Shown here: positions 52,731-62,000 of the stretch, piece by piece
How the letters are laid out: the number at the start of each line of letters is the position of its first letter
Position numbering within the stretch: the stretch's first letter is position 1
From: Pseudoips prasinana
Lineage: Eukaryota > Arthropoda > Insecta > Lepidoptera > Nolidae
Direction of reading: 5' to 3'
Length of the DNA: 64,000 nt
NCBI GenBank assembly: GCA_951640165.1
Contig: OX621266.1
Coordinates: forward strand, 7,998,001-8,062,000
Position numbers and translations under genes: made by a program
Notes under the pieces: generated by a model
Seen by the model: the letters and a program-made list of their open reading frames with translations, nothing else
Database searches by the model: none
What the model was told of the DNA's origin: nothing

Positions 52731-53076
52731 TTTTTTTTTTTTTTTTTTTTTTTTGTTTGCGCTGGGAAAAAATGCGTTACGCATACCCGCCCATTGGGGG
52801 ATGGACGGGTTATGTGGGACTCTCCGGCTACTCCGGCATACCCACTAAAATAACCCAGCGGCACTCCCGCATCGTCTATTTGGAGGAGGACTGGGAAACC
52901 GGCACAGCCTTTACGTCCAGTCCCCCACCGACGACCGCCCGCCTTTACAGCGGGGCCCGCACGCCCCTCCCTAAGTGGAGGGGCCCGGGAACGACCGTGA
53001 GTGCTCGGCCGTTCCCGCCCGACGAGGGTGGTGATTAGTGCAATGCGAGCGAAGGCGCCCCCGCGCCTGTCGCCCG
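52731..53076 (-). other. 3' untranslated region and poly(A) of E7
   Basis: 322 nt of UTR and a 24-nt poly(A). It includes one arm of a 12-bp inverted repeat that reaches into the ORF2 stop codon (53027-53038 with 53077-53088) and a small palindrome atgcg-tta-cgcat in the subtype-specific insert. No gene. Confidence 0.75.
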
Positions 53077-53088
53077 CTAATCACCACC
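53027..53088 (-). other. 12-bp stem enclosing the E7 ORF2 stop codon
   Basis: ggtggtgattag (53027-53038) and ctaatcaccacc (53077-53088) are perfect inverted repeats. The ORF2 stop codon is the outermost triplet of the right arm (53077-53079). A nested 6-bp stem (aggcgc/gcgcct) lies inside the loop. The same structure is at 58778-58839 in E8. It could serve in reverse transcriptase recognition or termination control. Confidence 0.7.
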
Positions 53089-56000
53089 AGAAGGAGGGAG
53101 GCGACGATCGTACAACCGCCGTCTCCTACCCCTTCTTCGCCTGCGGAGCGGCGGCGCGAGAGGATCATCCTCCCGCGCACGCTCCGCCGCCTCCTTTTGC
53201 GACATGACATCCTCGCAAAAGGAGGCAACCGCCGCCCAAGCCTGCTCACTCCCCAGCATGGAGTTCACCACACTGGGAAGTGAGAGGTCCAACCCGACTA
53301 TGTCGGTCAGGGCACGACGCAGCTCAGCCCAGGCTGGGCACACCTCGAGGGTGTGCTGCGCCGTGTCCTCCGCGGCTCCACAGTCGTGGCACGCCGGGGT
53401 TTCCTCCCTCTGGATCCGATGCAGGTGCGTTCCGAAGCAGCCATGCCCGGACAACACCTGCACCAGACGGAAAGAGAGGAAACCGTGGGGGCGCTCGAGC
53501 CAATCCCGCAGGACTGGACCGAGCGCGTCCAACGTCCGGCGTCCAAAGGTGGCGGAGGCGAGGTCCCGTGTCCAGTGAAGGACGATTGCGTCCCTCGCCT
53601 CCCGCCGCACGGCCTCCCGCTCTTGCGCGGCGGGGCGCTCACCCAGCGCCCTACGCCGCGCCGTCCACTCGTAGACTCTGGCGAGCACCCATGCCTCCAA
53701 TTCCCATGGAGGGGTGCCGGCCAGAGCGCACGCCGCCGCGAAGCCCACCGAGCGGTAGGCTCGCGCCACCCGCTGTGCAATGGCCCGTTGGGGCCTGCGG
53801 ATGGCGGTTGCATTCTCCCTCCTGTGGAGGGAGTCCGCCCAGATGGGAGCCCCATATAGGGCCATGCTTTTGAGGATGCCGGCATAGAGGCGCCGGCATC
53901 GCTCCTTGGGCCCGCCCAGGTTCGGGAGGAGCCATGAGAGGGCGTCCGCGGCTTTTAGCAGGCGCGTCGACAGCCCGCTGAAGTGCGGGCCGAAGCGCCA
54001 CCTGCTGTCCAGCACGAGGCCCAGATACTTCATCTGGGCCCCGACCCCTATCCGGACGCCCTCCACCACGATGTGGGCGTCTGGAGGGCAGCGCTGCCGA
54101 GGCCCGTGAAAGAACACGGCCTCAGTCTTGTTCAGCGCCACCCTCAATCCAAGCTGGCGGATCCTACCTGCCACTAAGGATCCGCCAGCTGAGGCCAGAC
54201 AGGCCGCCTCCCTAAAGTCCCTCCCCCGGGCAACGAGGAGAGTGTCATCCGCATAGCAGATGACACTCGTGCCCTGGAGGAGGGTGCCCCGCAGGAGCCA
54301 ATCGAATCCGATGTTCCACAAGAGGGGCCCTAGCACCGAACCCTGTGGAACACCGGACTCCGCGCCGTAGCGCCTGATCCTGGCCGTCCTGTCCGCCAGG
54401 AGGACCTCCCGGTCCTCCAGGTAGTTGGCCAGGATCACCCGCAGATATTGGGGCACTCCGTGGTACCGGAGTGCCTCCAATATGGTCGAGTGGGGCACGG
54501 AGTTGAAGGCGTTGGCGATGTCGAACGACACCGCCAACACTCCGTCCCCAGCCTCGACCGCCTCCTGCACTTGGCCCCTGAGTAGGGCCACCGCGTCGAC
54601 CGTCGAACGCCCTTGTCGAAACCCGAACTGGGCGTCCGACAGGTCCGGCCCTACCTCCCGCAACTGGCTATTAAGCCGGGTGGCGATGATCCCCTCGAAC
54701 AATTTACCGACCTCATCAAGCAGAACGATGGGCCGGTATGCCGAGGGGGAGTCCACCGGGCGTCCCTCCTTCCGGAGCAGGCAAAGCTGCCCCTCCTTCC
54801 AGAGCTTCGGGAACCTCCCAGCCGTCAGACACGCGCTGAAGAGGTCCCGAAACCTTTCCTCCATGAGGGACGCCGCAATGGCCACCACCCGTGCGGGGAC
54901 GCCGTCCGGTCCAGGGGCCGTCTTCTTCGCGCGGAGGGACAGAACCCCTGCGCGAAGTTCCTCCGCCGACACTGGAGGCACCTCGTCCTCCGGCGAAGCC
55001 ACCACCCCCCCCAGCGGGGGGTTCATCGTTGGAGGGGTGAATTCAGTCCTGCGCGGAAACAGTGACCGAACCACCCCATCGAGCAACGCCGGCTCTAGGG
55101 TCTCCGTTACTGGGGGACCATAAGGGCGCAGCTGGCTCCGCGCCAGCTTGTATGGTCTCCCAAACGGATCCCTGTCGAGGCCCTCCAGCATCTCGGCCCT
55201 TGCCGAGTCCTCGGCGGCGCACATTGCCGACTTGAGGACCGTCTTTGCCTCTACGTAAGAGGCGTAGAGGCGGTCCTCCTCGGCCTGACATCGGCCGGCG
55301 CGCCGCCGACTCCGCGTGTAGGCCCTCCTGGCCTCCACGCACTCGGCTCGGAGCCCCGCCAGCTCCACCGTCCACCAATAAACGGCGCGACGGGGAGGCG
55401 GACGGCGAGACCGAGGCATGCTAGAGTTGCACACCTCGGTCAGGGACCTCCGGAGCTGAACCGCTGCGGCGTCCACGTCCGTGCCCTCTACAGGGGGCGA
55501 GAGCCAGTCCTGGAGGAACGCTGCCTCCAGGGCTGCCTCCCGGTCCAGGCGGGTGAGAGCCCACCGCGGGAAGGGAGATTGGCCCGAGCGGGCCATCCCC
55601 CGCGGGCTCTGGGTGGAGATGTCGAACCGCACATATCGGTGGTCCGACAGGGTCTCCACCATCTCCACCCGCCAGTTCACGACGCGTGTGGCTAGCACAG
55701 GGGTGGCGAACGACACGTCCACCACTGACCCTCCCTGTTGCCGCACACACGTGTGAACATCCCCCCTGTTCAGGAGGGACACGCCGCACGAAGCCGCCCA
55801 AAATTCGACGGCGCGCCCCCGGACGTTACAGGACGCCGCTGGGTTGCCCCAGGCCACCGACTTGGCGTTCAGGTCACCACTCACAATGACCTGACGTGGC
55901 GCCGCCCTCCCGACGACTGCCGTAAGGACTTCGAGAAAATCCTCGAAGTCCCTTAGAGGGCGGTTTGGGGAGAAATAGACCCCGACCAGGGCTATGTCTC

Positions 56001-56247
56001 CCCACGCGGCGGCCACGTATCCCGGACCCCTCTCTAAAAGCGAGAGGGGAGGGGAGTCCGTGGCAGGCCGCGACACCAACGCCACCAAGCCGTCTCGATC
56101 ACCCAGCCAACGGCCAGGCACCGAGTACGGCTCGGCAACCACCGCCACGTCCACCAACCACTCGGCCACAGTCTGCATCAACAGATCCTGTGCCGCTCTG
56201 CAGTGGTTGGTGTTCGCCTGGAGGATGCGATGTCCGACTCTACCCAT
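53077..56247 (-). CDS. ORF2 of E7: endonuclease-reverse transcriptase (R1 clade, SART-like)
   Basis: The 1,056-aa enzyme has an APE-type endonuclease at about 3-215 (LQANTNHC, VAVVAEPYS, GDLNAKSVAWGNP near 122, SDHRYVRFD near 200). The reverse transcriptase lies at about 465-740 (YRPIVLLDEVGKL, SFDIANAFNSVP, GVPQGSVLGPLLWN, catalytic CYADDT near 663, KYLGLVLDSRW). A C-terminal CX2CX8HX4C knuckle is at about 949-966. All key residues are present. It is full length like the E8 copy, from which it differs at a few dozen residues at most. Expected target: TTAGG repeats, as shown by both junctions. The ATG overlaps the ORF1 stop as TAATG. Confidence 0.95.
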   Translation of the reverse strand: MGRVGHRILQANTNHCRAAQDLLMQTVAEWLVDVAVVAEPYSVPGRWLGDRDGLVALVSRPATDSPPLSLLERGPGYVAAAWGDIALVGVYFSPNRPLRDFEDFLEVLTAVVGRAAPRQVIVSGDLNAKSVAWGNPAASCNVRGRAVEFWAASCGVSLLNRGDVHTCVRQQGGSVVDVSFATPVLATRVVNWRVEMVETLSDHRYVRFDISTQSPRGMARSGQSPFPRWALTRLDREAALEAAFLQDWLSPPVEGTDVDAAAVQLRRSLTEVCNSSMPRSRRPPPRRAVYWWTVELAGLRAECVEARRAYTRSRRRAGRCQAEEDRLYASYVEAKTVLKSAMCAAEDSARAEMLEGLDRDPFGRPYKLARSQLRPYGPPVTETLEPALLDGVVRSLFPRRTEFTPPTMNPPLGGVVASPEDEVPPVSAEELRAGVLSLRAKKTAPGPDGVPARVVAIAASLMEERFRDLFSACLTAGRFPKLWKEGQLCLLRKEGRPVDSPSAYRPIVLLDEVGKLFEGIIATRLNSQLREVGPDLSDAQFGFRQGRSTVDAVALLRGQVQEAVEAGDGVLAVSFDIANAFNSVPHSTILEALRYHGVPQYLRVILANYLEDREVLLADRTARIRRYGAESGVPQGSVLGPLLWNIGFDWLLRGTLLQGTSVICYADDTLLVARGRDFREAACLASAGGSLVAGRIRQLGLRVALNKTEAVFFHGPRQRCPPDAHIVVEGVRIGVGAQMKYLGLVLDSRWRFGPHFSGLSTRLLKAADALSWLLPNLGGPKERCRRLYAGILKSMALYGAPIWADSLHRRENATAIRRPQRAIAQRVARAYRSVGFAAACALAGTPPWELEAWVLARVYEWTARRRALGERPAAQEREAVRREARDAIVLHWTRDLASATFGRRTLDALGPVLRDWLERPHGFLSFRLVQVLSGHGCFGTHLHRIQREETPACHDCGAAEDTAQHTLEVCPAWAELRRALTDIVGLDLSLPSVVNSMLGSEQAWAAVASFCEDVMSQKEAAERAREDDPLAPPLRRRRRGRRRRLYDRRLPPSGGD

Positions 56248-56249
56248 TA
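56245..56249 (-). promoter_or_regulatory. TAATG stop-start overlap between E7 ORF1 and ORF2
   Basis: On the minus strand TAA (56249-56247) shares a base with ATG (56247-56245). Same coupling signal as in E5 and E8. Confidence 0.87.
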
Positions 56250-58343
56250 ATCGGACATCACACCCCTCTCCTCCATAGCCGCCGAGGTCCCAGCTACTGG
56301 GGTGGCGGTGGCAGCGACAGGCCGGGTCGGCGCCTGAGTTTTGCCCTTCTTAAGGGGAGGACTGCAGTTCCTCCCCTTCATAATATGTCCCGCAGGGCGG
56401 CCACTAGCGGCACATACCGCGCAGTGCGGTGCGGCGGCCTTGCAGGAGGCGGCTTTATGCCCCTCCTTGCCGCAGCGGTAGCAGCTGTCCGTCCTATCTA
56501 CGCTGGACGGACAGAGGGCCCGGGTGTGGCCGATTCCGAAGCACTTGTAGCACCTCAAAGGCTGGTCCTCAAGTGCCCGGACCGCACCCGAGCTGAACCC
56601 GACGGCGAGCCGTCCCTTTTCGAGGACGGCTTTGGCAGCGGCGACAGGGCACTCCAGGCGAATAGTGCCCATGCCGCCGCGCCCGGGCCTGATGCCCCCG
56701 CCCTGCACCGCTGCGACTTCGCAGCCCCCAATGGCTGCGATCGCTGCCACCACCTCCTCCTTGGTGACGGAGTCGTCAAGGTCCGTCACCTCGATGGCCG
56801 CCGACTTTACCGGCCTGGCCACCTTCGCCGAGTCTGCGATGACCTCTTGCAGCTTAGCTGCGAAGAGGTCCGCGTTTTTGCCGCCCTCGGCACCCGGGAA
56901 CTCGAAAATTCGAGCCCCAGCTTGTGTCCGGCGGCATGAAACTTTGCCGATCCCCAATTTCGTGGGATCGGCGTTAGCACGCGCCCGCACCATTATGGAG
57001 GCGTATGTCTGGCCCCGCTCCGCAGCCTCCGCGGTGAGCGTCACCACGACGGCCGCGGTCTTGGGAGGAACCAGTTTCCTCTTTGCTCCGGCTTGGGGGG
57101 AACTCTTTCCCTTCTCCTTTTCCGTGCCAGTCGACTGACCAGCAGGGGTGGTGGCGGGGACGGCTGGGGCTGGAGGGGTTCTCTTCCCCTTCCCTTTCCC
57201 TTTGCCAGTCGGCTGCGACTGGCTGGGAGTGGTGGTGGCGGGAACGGCAGTGACGACAGCTGCCGTCTTTTTGCCCTTGCCCTTCCCCTTACCGACCACC
57301 CTCGTCCAGCCCTGCTGGTTGGTCGGGGTGGTGGAAGGGAGAAGGGCATCCTCCCTCTGCGAGGTGGGCACCGGCTCTCGCCTCTTGTCCGCCGCAAGCG
57401 GCGGTCGGAGGACTTTCTCCGGTAGGAGCTGGTCCTCAATGCCTGCCAGGCAGGCTCTAACAAACGCCCTCTCCTCCGCCATGACCTTGCGGAGGACATC
57501 CTCAAGGCCGGGGGAAGAGGCTAGGCTCTCTGCCGCAGGTCTAGGCTCGGCTTGGGATGGCCGGGCCGTGGCTTCAGCCAGCTTCATGTGCAGCTGGCTG
57601 ACCTCCGACTGCAGGCGATCTACCTTCGCCTGCAGTTGCCGCGTTTCATCGCTGGCCTTGCGGTCCACCAGCTCCGCGACGATGCCACGCATGCTGGCGG
57701 CTCGGCATCTGAGGGACTTCTGAAAAGGCCCCTTCAGATGCGAGGACTTGGCGGCGACCTCCGCGATCGCCTCCTCGTCCTCCAAGGCCATCCTCTTCAG
57801 TTCAGCCAGGGAGTGGTCCGAGTACAGCACGCTGGACGCACCGTACCCGGACTTGGCACGGGCGACGCGCGCCCGTTCTTCTTTGGCCGCTACCCGCTCC
57901 TCCAGCTCTTGCTGGAGCTACTCCCGCCGAGCCAGGTCCAGGTCGCGCTGGGCGTCGGCTAAACCCACATCGTGGGTGTCTGCCGCTGTCGTTGTCTTCT
58001 TGGCTTTCACCTTCTTCTTTGCAGAATCCGAAGCCGAGGAGCCATCCGACCCGTCCTTCAAAAAGGTCTTCCGCTTTCTTGACAAGGATCGCGATCGCGA
58101 ATCCTCGACCGCCATCGAGTCCGCATCCGAAACAATGGACTCATCGTCGGAGTCCACGTTCCCACCGTAGAAGGCCCTGCCTTCGTTCGACGCTAAGGAA
58201 GCGTCGCGTTGGCCCTGAGAAGGGCCTTTTGGTTGGCCCTGAGAAGGGCCTTTGGGTTGGCCCTGAGAAGGGCCTTTGGGTTGGCCCTGAGAAGGGCCTT
58301 TTTTGGCAAAATGCCCGAGGGCATCCCGCATAGGTTTAGGCAT
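56247..58343 (-). pseudogene. ORF1 (Gag-like) of E7, interrupted by one stop codon
   Basis: The frame is continuous from the conserved start (MPKPxRDALGHF, ATG at 58343) to the TAA at 56247, except for a TAG at 57918-57920 (codon 142). E8 has arginine (CGG) there. An in-frame ATG at 58367 would add eight residues not shared with E8. The N-terminus has four 8-residue repeats (GPSQGQPK type), then a Ser/Asp-rich part, a Lys-rich segment and a charged helical region. Residues after the stop include a Gly-Lys repeat linker, a conserved domain and three knuckles at about 597-655. A protein from the internal ATG at 57830 would keep the knuckles (527 aa). ORF1 as a whole is probably non-functional unless the stop is read through. 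Confidence 0.85.
58209..58304 (-). repeat. 24-bp minisatellite in E7 ORF1, four copies
   Basis: Four tandem copies of a 24-bp unit encode GPSQGQPK-type octapeptides. Each unit contains the inverted repeat ggccc-tgagaa-gggcc. E8 has three copies (63649-63720). Confidence 0.9.
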
Positions 58344-58494
58344 TTTCCGCTGATACGTAGCTCGCAAGGCAATAGATAGCTACGATGCACAGTGCACTTT
58401 AGCCGTACCCAGTCTGCCACTCCGTTACGGTGGTCAGAACTGGGACGTTTCCGGGGAACGCGACGTGGACGCAAGCACTGTGGGGTGGTTCCCC
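58344..58494 (-). other. 5' untranslated region of E7
   Basis: 151 nt. The outer part matches E8 closely; the 50 nt or so next to the ATG differ. Begins GGGGAACC directly after telomeric GGTT. Confidence 0.65.
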
Positions 58495-58503
58495 AACCTA
58501 ACC
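58495..58503. repeat. Telomeric repeat remnant between E7 and E8
   Basis: aacctaacc separates the 5' end of E7 from the poly(T) of E8. Confidence 0.85.
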
Positions 58504-58827
58504 TTTTTTTTTTTTTTTTTTTTTTTGTTTGCGCTGGGAAAAAATGCGGGGATGGACGGGTTATGTGGGACTCTCCGGCTACTCCGGCATACCCACTAAA
58601 ATAACCCAGCGGCACTCCCGCATCGTCTATTTGGAGGAGGACTGGGAAACCGGCACAGCCTTTACGTCCAGTCCCCCACCGACGACCGCCCGCCTTTACA
58701 GCGGGGCCCGCACGCCCCTTCCTAAGTGGAGGGGCCCGGGAACGACCGTGAGTGCTCGGCCGTTCCCACCCGACGAGGGTGGTGATTAGTGCAATGCGAG
58801 CGAAGGCGCCCCCGCGCCTGTCGCCCG
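58504..58827 (-). other. 3' untranslated region and poly(A) of E8
   Basis: 301 nt of UTR with a 23-nt poly(A). It lacks the 21-nt insert of E7 and E9. It contains the left arm of the stop-codon stem (58778-58789). Confidence 0.75.
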
Positions 58828-58839
58828 CTAATCACCACC
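58778..58839 (-). other. 12-bp stem enclosing the E8 ORF2 stop codon
   Basis: Perfect inverted repeats at 58778-58789 and 58828-58839, the same as in E7. The nested 6-bp stem is also conserved. Confidence 0.7.
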
Positions 58840-61800
58840 AGAAGGAGGGAGGCGACGATCGTACAACCGCCGTCTCCCACCCCTTCTTCGCCTGCGGAGC
58901 GGCGGCGCGAGAGGATCATCCTCCCGCGCACGCTCCGCCGCCTCCTTTTGCGATATGACATCCTCGCAAAAGGAGGCAACCGCCGCCCAAGCCTGCTCAC
59001 TCCCCAGCATGGAGTTCACCACACTGGGAAGTGACAGGTCCAACCCGACTATGTCGGTCAGGGCACGACGCAGCTCAGCCCAGGCTGGGCACACCTCGAG
59101 GGTGTGCTGCGCCGTGTCCTCCGCGGCTCCACACTCGTGGCACGCCGGGGTTTCCTCCCTCCGAATCCGATGCAGGTGCGTTCCGAAACAGCCATGCCCG
59201 GACAACACCTGTACCAGACGGAACGAGAGGAAACCGTGAGGGCGCTCGGTCCAGTCCTGCAGGACTGGACCGAGCGCGTCCAGCGTCCGGCGCCCAAAGG
59301 TGGCGGAGGCGAGATCACGTGCCCAGTGGAGGACGATGGCATCCCTCGCCTCCCGCCGCACGGCCTCCCGCTCTTCCGCGGCTGGGCGCTCACCCAGCGC
59401 TTTACGCCGCGCCGTCCACTCGTAGACTCTGGCGAGCACCCATGCCTCCAATTCCCATGGAGGGGTGCCGGCCAGAGCGCACGACGCCGCGAAGCCCACC
59501 GAGCGGTAGGCTCGCGCCACCCGCTGTGCAATGGCCCGTTGGGGCCTGCGGATGGCGGTTGCATTCTCCCTCCTGTGGAGGGAGTCCGCCCAGATGGGTG
59601 CCCCGTATAGGGCCATACTCTTTAGGATGCCGGCATAGAGGCGCCGGCATCGCTCCTTGGGCCCGCCCAGGTTTGGGAGGAGCCATGAGAGGGCGGCCGC
59701 GGCTTTCAGCAGGCGCGTCGACAGCCCGCTAAAGTGCGGGCCGAAGCGCCACCTGCTGTCCAGCACGAGGCCCAGATACTTCATCTGGGCCCCGACCCCT
59801 ATCCGGACGCCCTCCACCACGATGTAGGCGTCAGGAGGGCAGCGCTGCCGAGGCCCGTGAAAGAACACGGCCTCGGTCTTGTTCAGCGCTACCCTCAAAC
59901 CAAGCTGGCGGATCCTACCTGCCACTAAGGATCCGCCAGCTGAGGCCAGACAGGCCGCCTCCCGAAAGTCCCTCCCCCGGGCAACGAGGAGAGTGTCATC
60001 CGCGTAGCAGATGACACTCGTGCCCTGGAGGAGGGTGCCGCGCAGCAGCCAATCGAATCCGATGTTCCACAAGAGGGGCCCCAGCACCGAACCCTGTGGA
60101 ACACCGGACTCCGCGCCGTAGCGCCTTATCCTGGCCGTCCTGTCCGCCAGGAGGACCTCCCGGTCCTCCAGGTAGTTGGCCAGGATCATCCGCAGATATT
60201 GGGGCACTCCGTGGTATTTGAGTGCCTCCAATATGGTCGAGTGGGGCACGGAGTTGAAGGCGTTGGCGATGTCGAACGACACCGCCAACACTCCGTCCCC
60301 AGCCTCGACCGCCTCCTGCACGTGGCCCCTGAGTAGGGCCACCGCGTCGACCGTCGAACGCCCTTGTCGAAACCCGAACTGGGCGTCCGACAGGTCCGGC
60401 CCTACCTCCCGCAAATGGCTGTTAAGCCGGGTGGCGAGGATCCCCTCGAACAGTTTACCGACCTCATCGAGCAGAACGATGGGCCGGTATGCCGAGGGGG
60501 AGTCCACCGGGCGTCCCTCCTTCCGGAGCAGGCAAAGCTGCCCCTCCTTCCAGAGCCTCGGGAACCTCCCAGCCGTCAGGCACGCGCTGAAGAGGTCCCG
60601 AAACCTCTCCTCCATAAGGGACGCCGCGATGGCCACCACCCGTGCGGGGACACCATCCGGTCCAGGGGCCGTCTTCTTCGCGCGGAGGGACAGAACCCCC
60701 GCGCGAAGTTCCTCCACCGACACTGGAGGGACCTCCTCCTCCGGCGAAGCCACCAACCCCCTCAGCGGGGGGTTCATCGTTGGAGGGGTGAAGTCGGTCC
60801 TGCGCGGAAACAGTGACCGAACCACCCCATCCAGCAACGCCGGCTCTAGGGTCTCCGCTAATGGGGGACCGTAAGGGCGCAGCTGGCTCCGCGCCAGCTT
60901 ATACGGCCTCCCAAACGGATCCCCATCGAGGCCCTCCAGCATCTCGGCCCTTGCCGAGTCCTCGGCGGCGCACATTGCCGACTTGAGGACCGTCTTTGCC
61001 TCTACGTAAGAGGCGTAGAGGCGGTCCTCCTCGGCCTGACATCGGCCGGCGCGCCGCCGACTCCGCGTGTAGGCCCTCCTGGCCTCCACGCACTCGGCTC
61101 GGAGCCCCGCCAGCTCCACCGTCCACCAATAAACGGCGCGACGGGGAGGCGGACGGCGAGACCGAGGCATGCTAGAGTTGCACACCTCGGTCAGGGACCT
61201 CCGGAGCTGAACCGCTGCGGCGTCCACGTCCGTGCCCTCCACAGGGGGCGAGAGCCAGTCCTGGAGGAACGCTGACTCCAGGGCTGCCTCCCGGTCCAGG
61301 CGGGTGAGAGCCCACCGCGGGAAGGGAGATTGGCCCGAGCGGGCCATCCCCCGCGGGCTCTGGGTGGAGATGTCGAACCGCACATATCGGTGGTCCGACA
61401 GGGTCTCCACCATCTCCACCCGCCAGTTCACGACGCGTGTGGCTAGCACAGGGGTGGCGAACGACACGTCCACCACTGACCCTCCCTGTTGCCGCACACA
61501 CGTGTGAACATCCCCCCTGTTCAGGAGGGACACGCCGCAGGAAGCCGCCCAAAATTCGACGGCGCGCCCCCGGACGTTACAGGACGCCGCTGGGTTGCCC
61601 CAAGCCACCGCCTTGGCGTTCAGGTCGCCCAAAACGACGACCTGACGTGGTGCCGCCCTCCCGACGACTGCCGTAAGGACCTCGAGAAAGTTCTCGAAGT
61701 CCCTTAGAGGGCGGTTTGGGGAGAAATAGACCCCGACCAGAGCTATTTCTCCCCACGCGGCGGCCACGTATCCCGGACCCCTCTCTAACAGCGAGAGGGG

Positions 61801-61998
61801 AGGGGAGTCCGTGGCAGGCCGCGACACCAACGCCACCAAGCCGTCCCGATCACCCAGCCAACGGCCAGGTATCGAGTACGGCTCGGCGACCACCGCCACG
61901 TCCACCAACCACTCGGCCACAGTCTGCATCAGCAGATCCTGGGCCGCTCTGCAGTGGTTGGTGTTCGCCTGGAGGATGCGATGTTCGACTCTACCCAT
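58828..61998 (-). CDS. ORF2 of E8: endonuclease-reverse transcriptase (R1 clade, SART-like)
   Basis: The 1,056-aa protein is colinear with E7 ORF2. Endonuclease motifs (VAEPYS, GDLNAKAVAWGNP near 122, SDHRYVRFD near 200), reverse transcriptase motifs (SFDIANAFNSVP, GVPQGSVLGPLLWN, CYADDT near 663) and the C-terminal CX2CX8HX4C knuckle (about 949-966) are all intact. Differences from E7 are scattered conservative changes, which suggests both descend from recently active elements under selection. It could supply enzyme in trans to relatives with better ORF1s. The ATG overlaps the ORF1 stop as TAATG. Confidence 0.95.
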   Translation of the reverse strand: MGRVEHRILQANTNHCRAAQDLLMQTVAEWLVDVAVVAEPYSIPGRWLGDRDGLVALVSRPATDSPPLSLLERGPGYVAAAWGEIALVGVYFSPNRPLRDFENFLEVLTAVVGRAAPRQVVVLGDLNAKAVAWGNPAASCNVRGRAVEFWAASCGVSLLNRGDVHTCVRQQGGSVVDVSFATPVLATRVVNWRVEMVETLSDHRYVRFDISTQSPRGMARSGQSPFPRWALTRLDREAALESAFLQDWLSPPVEGTDVDAAAVQLRRSLTEVCNSSMPRSRRPPPRRAVYWWTVELAGLRAECVEARRAYTRSRRRAGRCQAEEDRLYASYVEAKTVLKSAMCAAEDSARAEMLEGLDGDPFGRPYKLARSQLRPYGPPLAETLEPALLDGVVRSLFPRRTDFTPPTMNPPLRGLVASPEEEVPPVSVEELRAGVLSLRAKKTAPGPDGVPARVVAIAASLMEERFRDLFSACLTAGRFPRLWKEGQLCLLRKEGRPVDSPSAYRPIVLLDEVGKLFEGILATRLNSHLREVGPDLSDAQFGFRQGRSTVDAVALLRGHVQEAVEAGDGVLAVSFDIANAFNSVPHSTILEALKYHGVPQYLRMILANYLEDREVLLADRTARIRRYGAESGVPQGSVLGPLLWNIGFDWLLRGTLLQGTSVICYADDTLLVARGRDFREAACLASAGGSLVAGRIRQLGLRVALNKTEAVFFHGPRQRCPPDAYIVVEGVRIGVGAQMKYLGLVLDSRWRFGPHFSGLSTRLLKAAAALSWLLPNLGGPKERCRRLYAGILKSMALYGAPIWADSLHRRENATAIRRPQRAIAQRVARAYRSVGFAASCALAGTPPWELEAWVLARVYEWTARRKALGERPAAEEREAVRREARDAIVLHWARDLASATFGRRTLDALGPVLQDWTERPHGFLSFRLVQVLSGHGCFGTHLHRIRREETPACHECGAAEDTAQHTLEVCPAWAELRRALTDIVGLDLSLPSVVNSMLGSEQAWAAVASFCEDVISQKEAAERAREDDPLAPPLRRRRRGGRRRLYDRRLPPSGGD

Positions 61999-62000
61999 TA
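61996..62000 (-). promoter_or_regulatory. TAATG stop-start overlap between E8 ORF1 and ORF2
   Basis: On the minus strand TAA (62000-61998) overlaps ATG (61998-61996) by one base, as in E5 and E7. Confidence 0.87.

Larger units (their letters stand above)
52731..58494 (-). mobile_element. E7: R1-clade, SART-like telomeric retrotransposon
   Basis: Minus-strand element of about 5.76 kb, from GGGGAACC at 58494 to a 24-nt poly(A) (poly(T) 52731-52754). It is flanked by GGTTAGGTT on the 5' side and GGTTAGG on the 3' side. ORF2 (53077-56247) is open; ORF1 (56247-58343) has one premature stop. It has the longer 3' end subtype, with 21 extra nt relative to E6 and E8. Confidence 0.95.

Noticed and set aside
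55965..56939. 324-codon plus-strand ORF across the E7 ORF1/ORF2 junction
   Set aside because: Lies antisense to well-supported ORFs and has no recognisable domain.
58209..58304. Short direct repeats with palindromes, considered as a CRISPR-like array
   Set aside because: Units are contiguous with no spacers and stay in frame within ORF1; the organism is eukaryotic.
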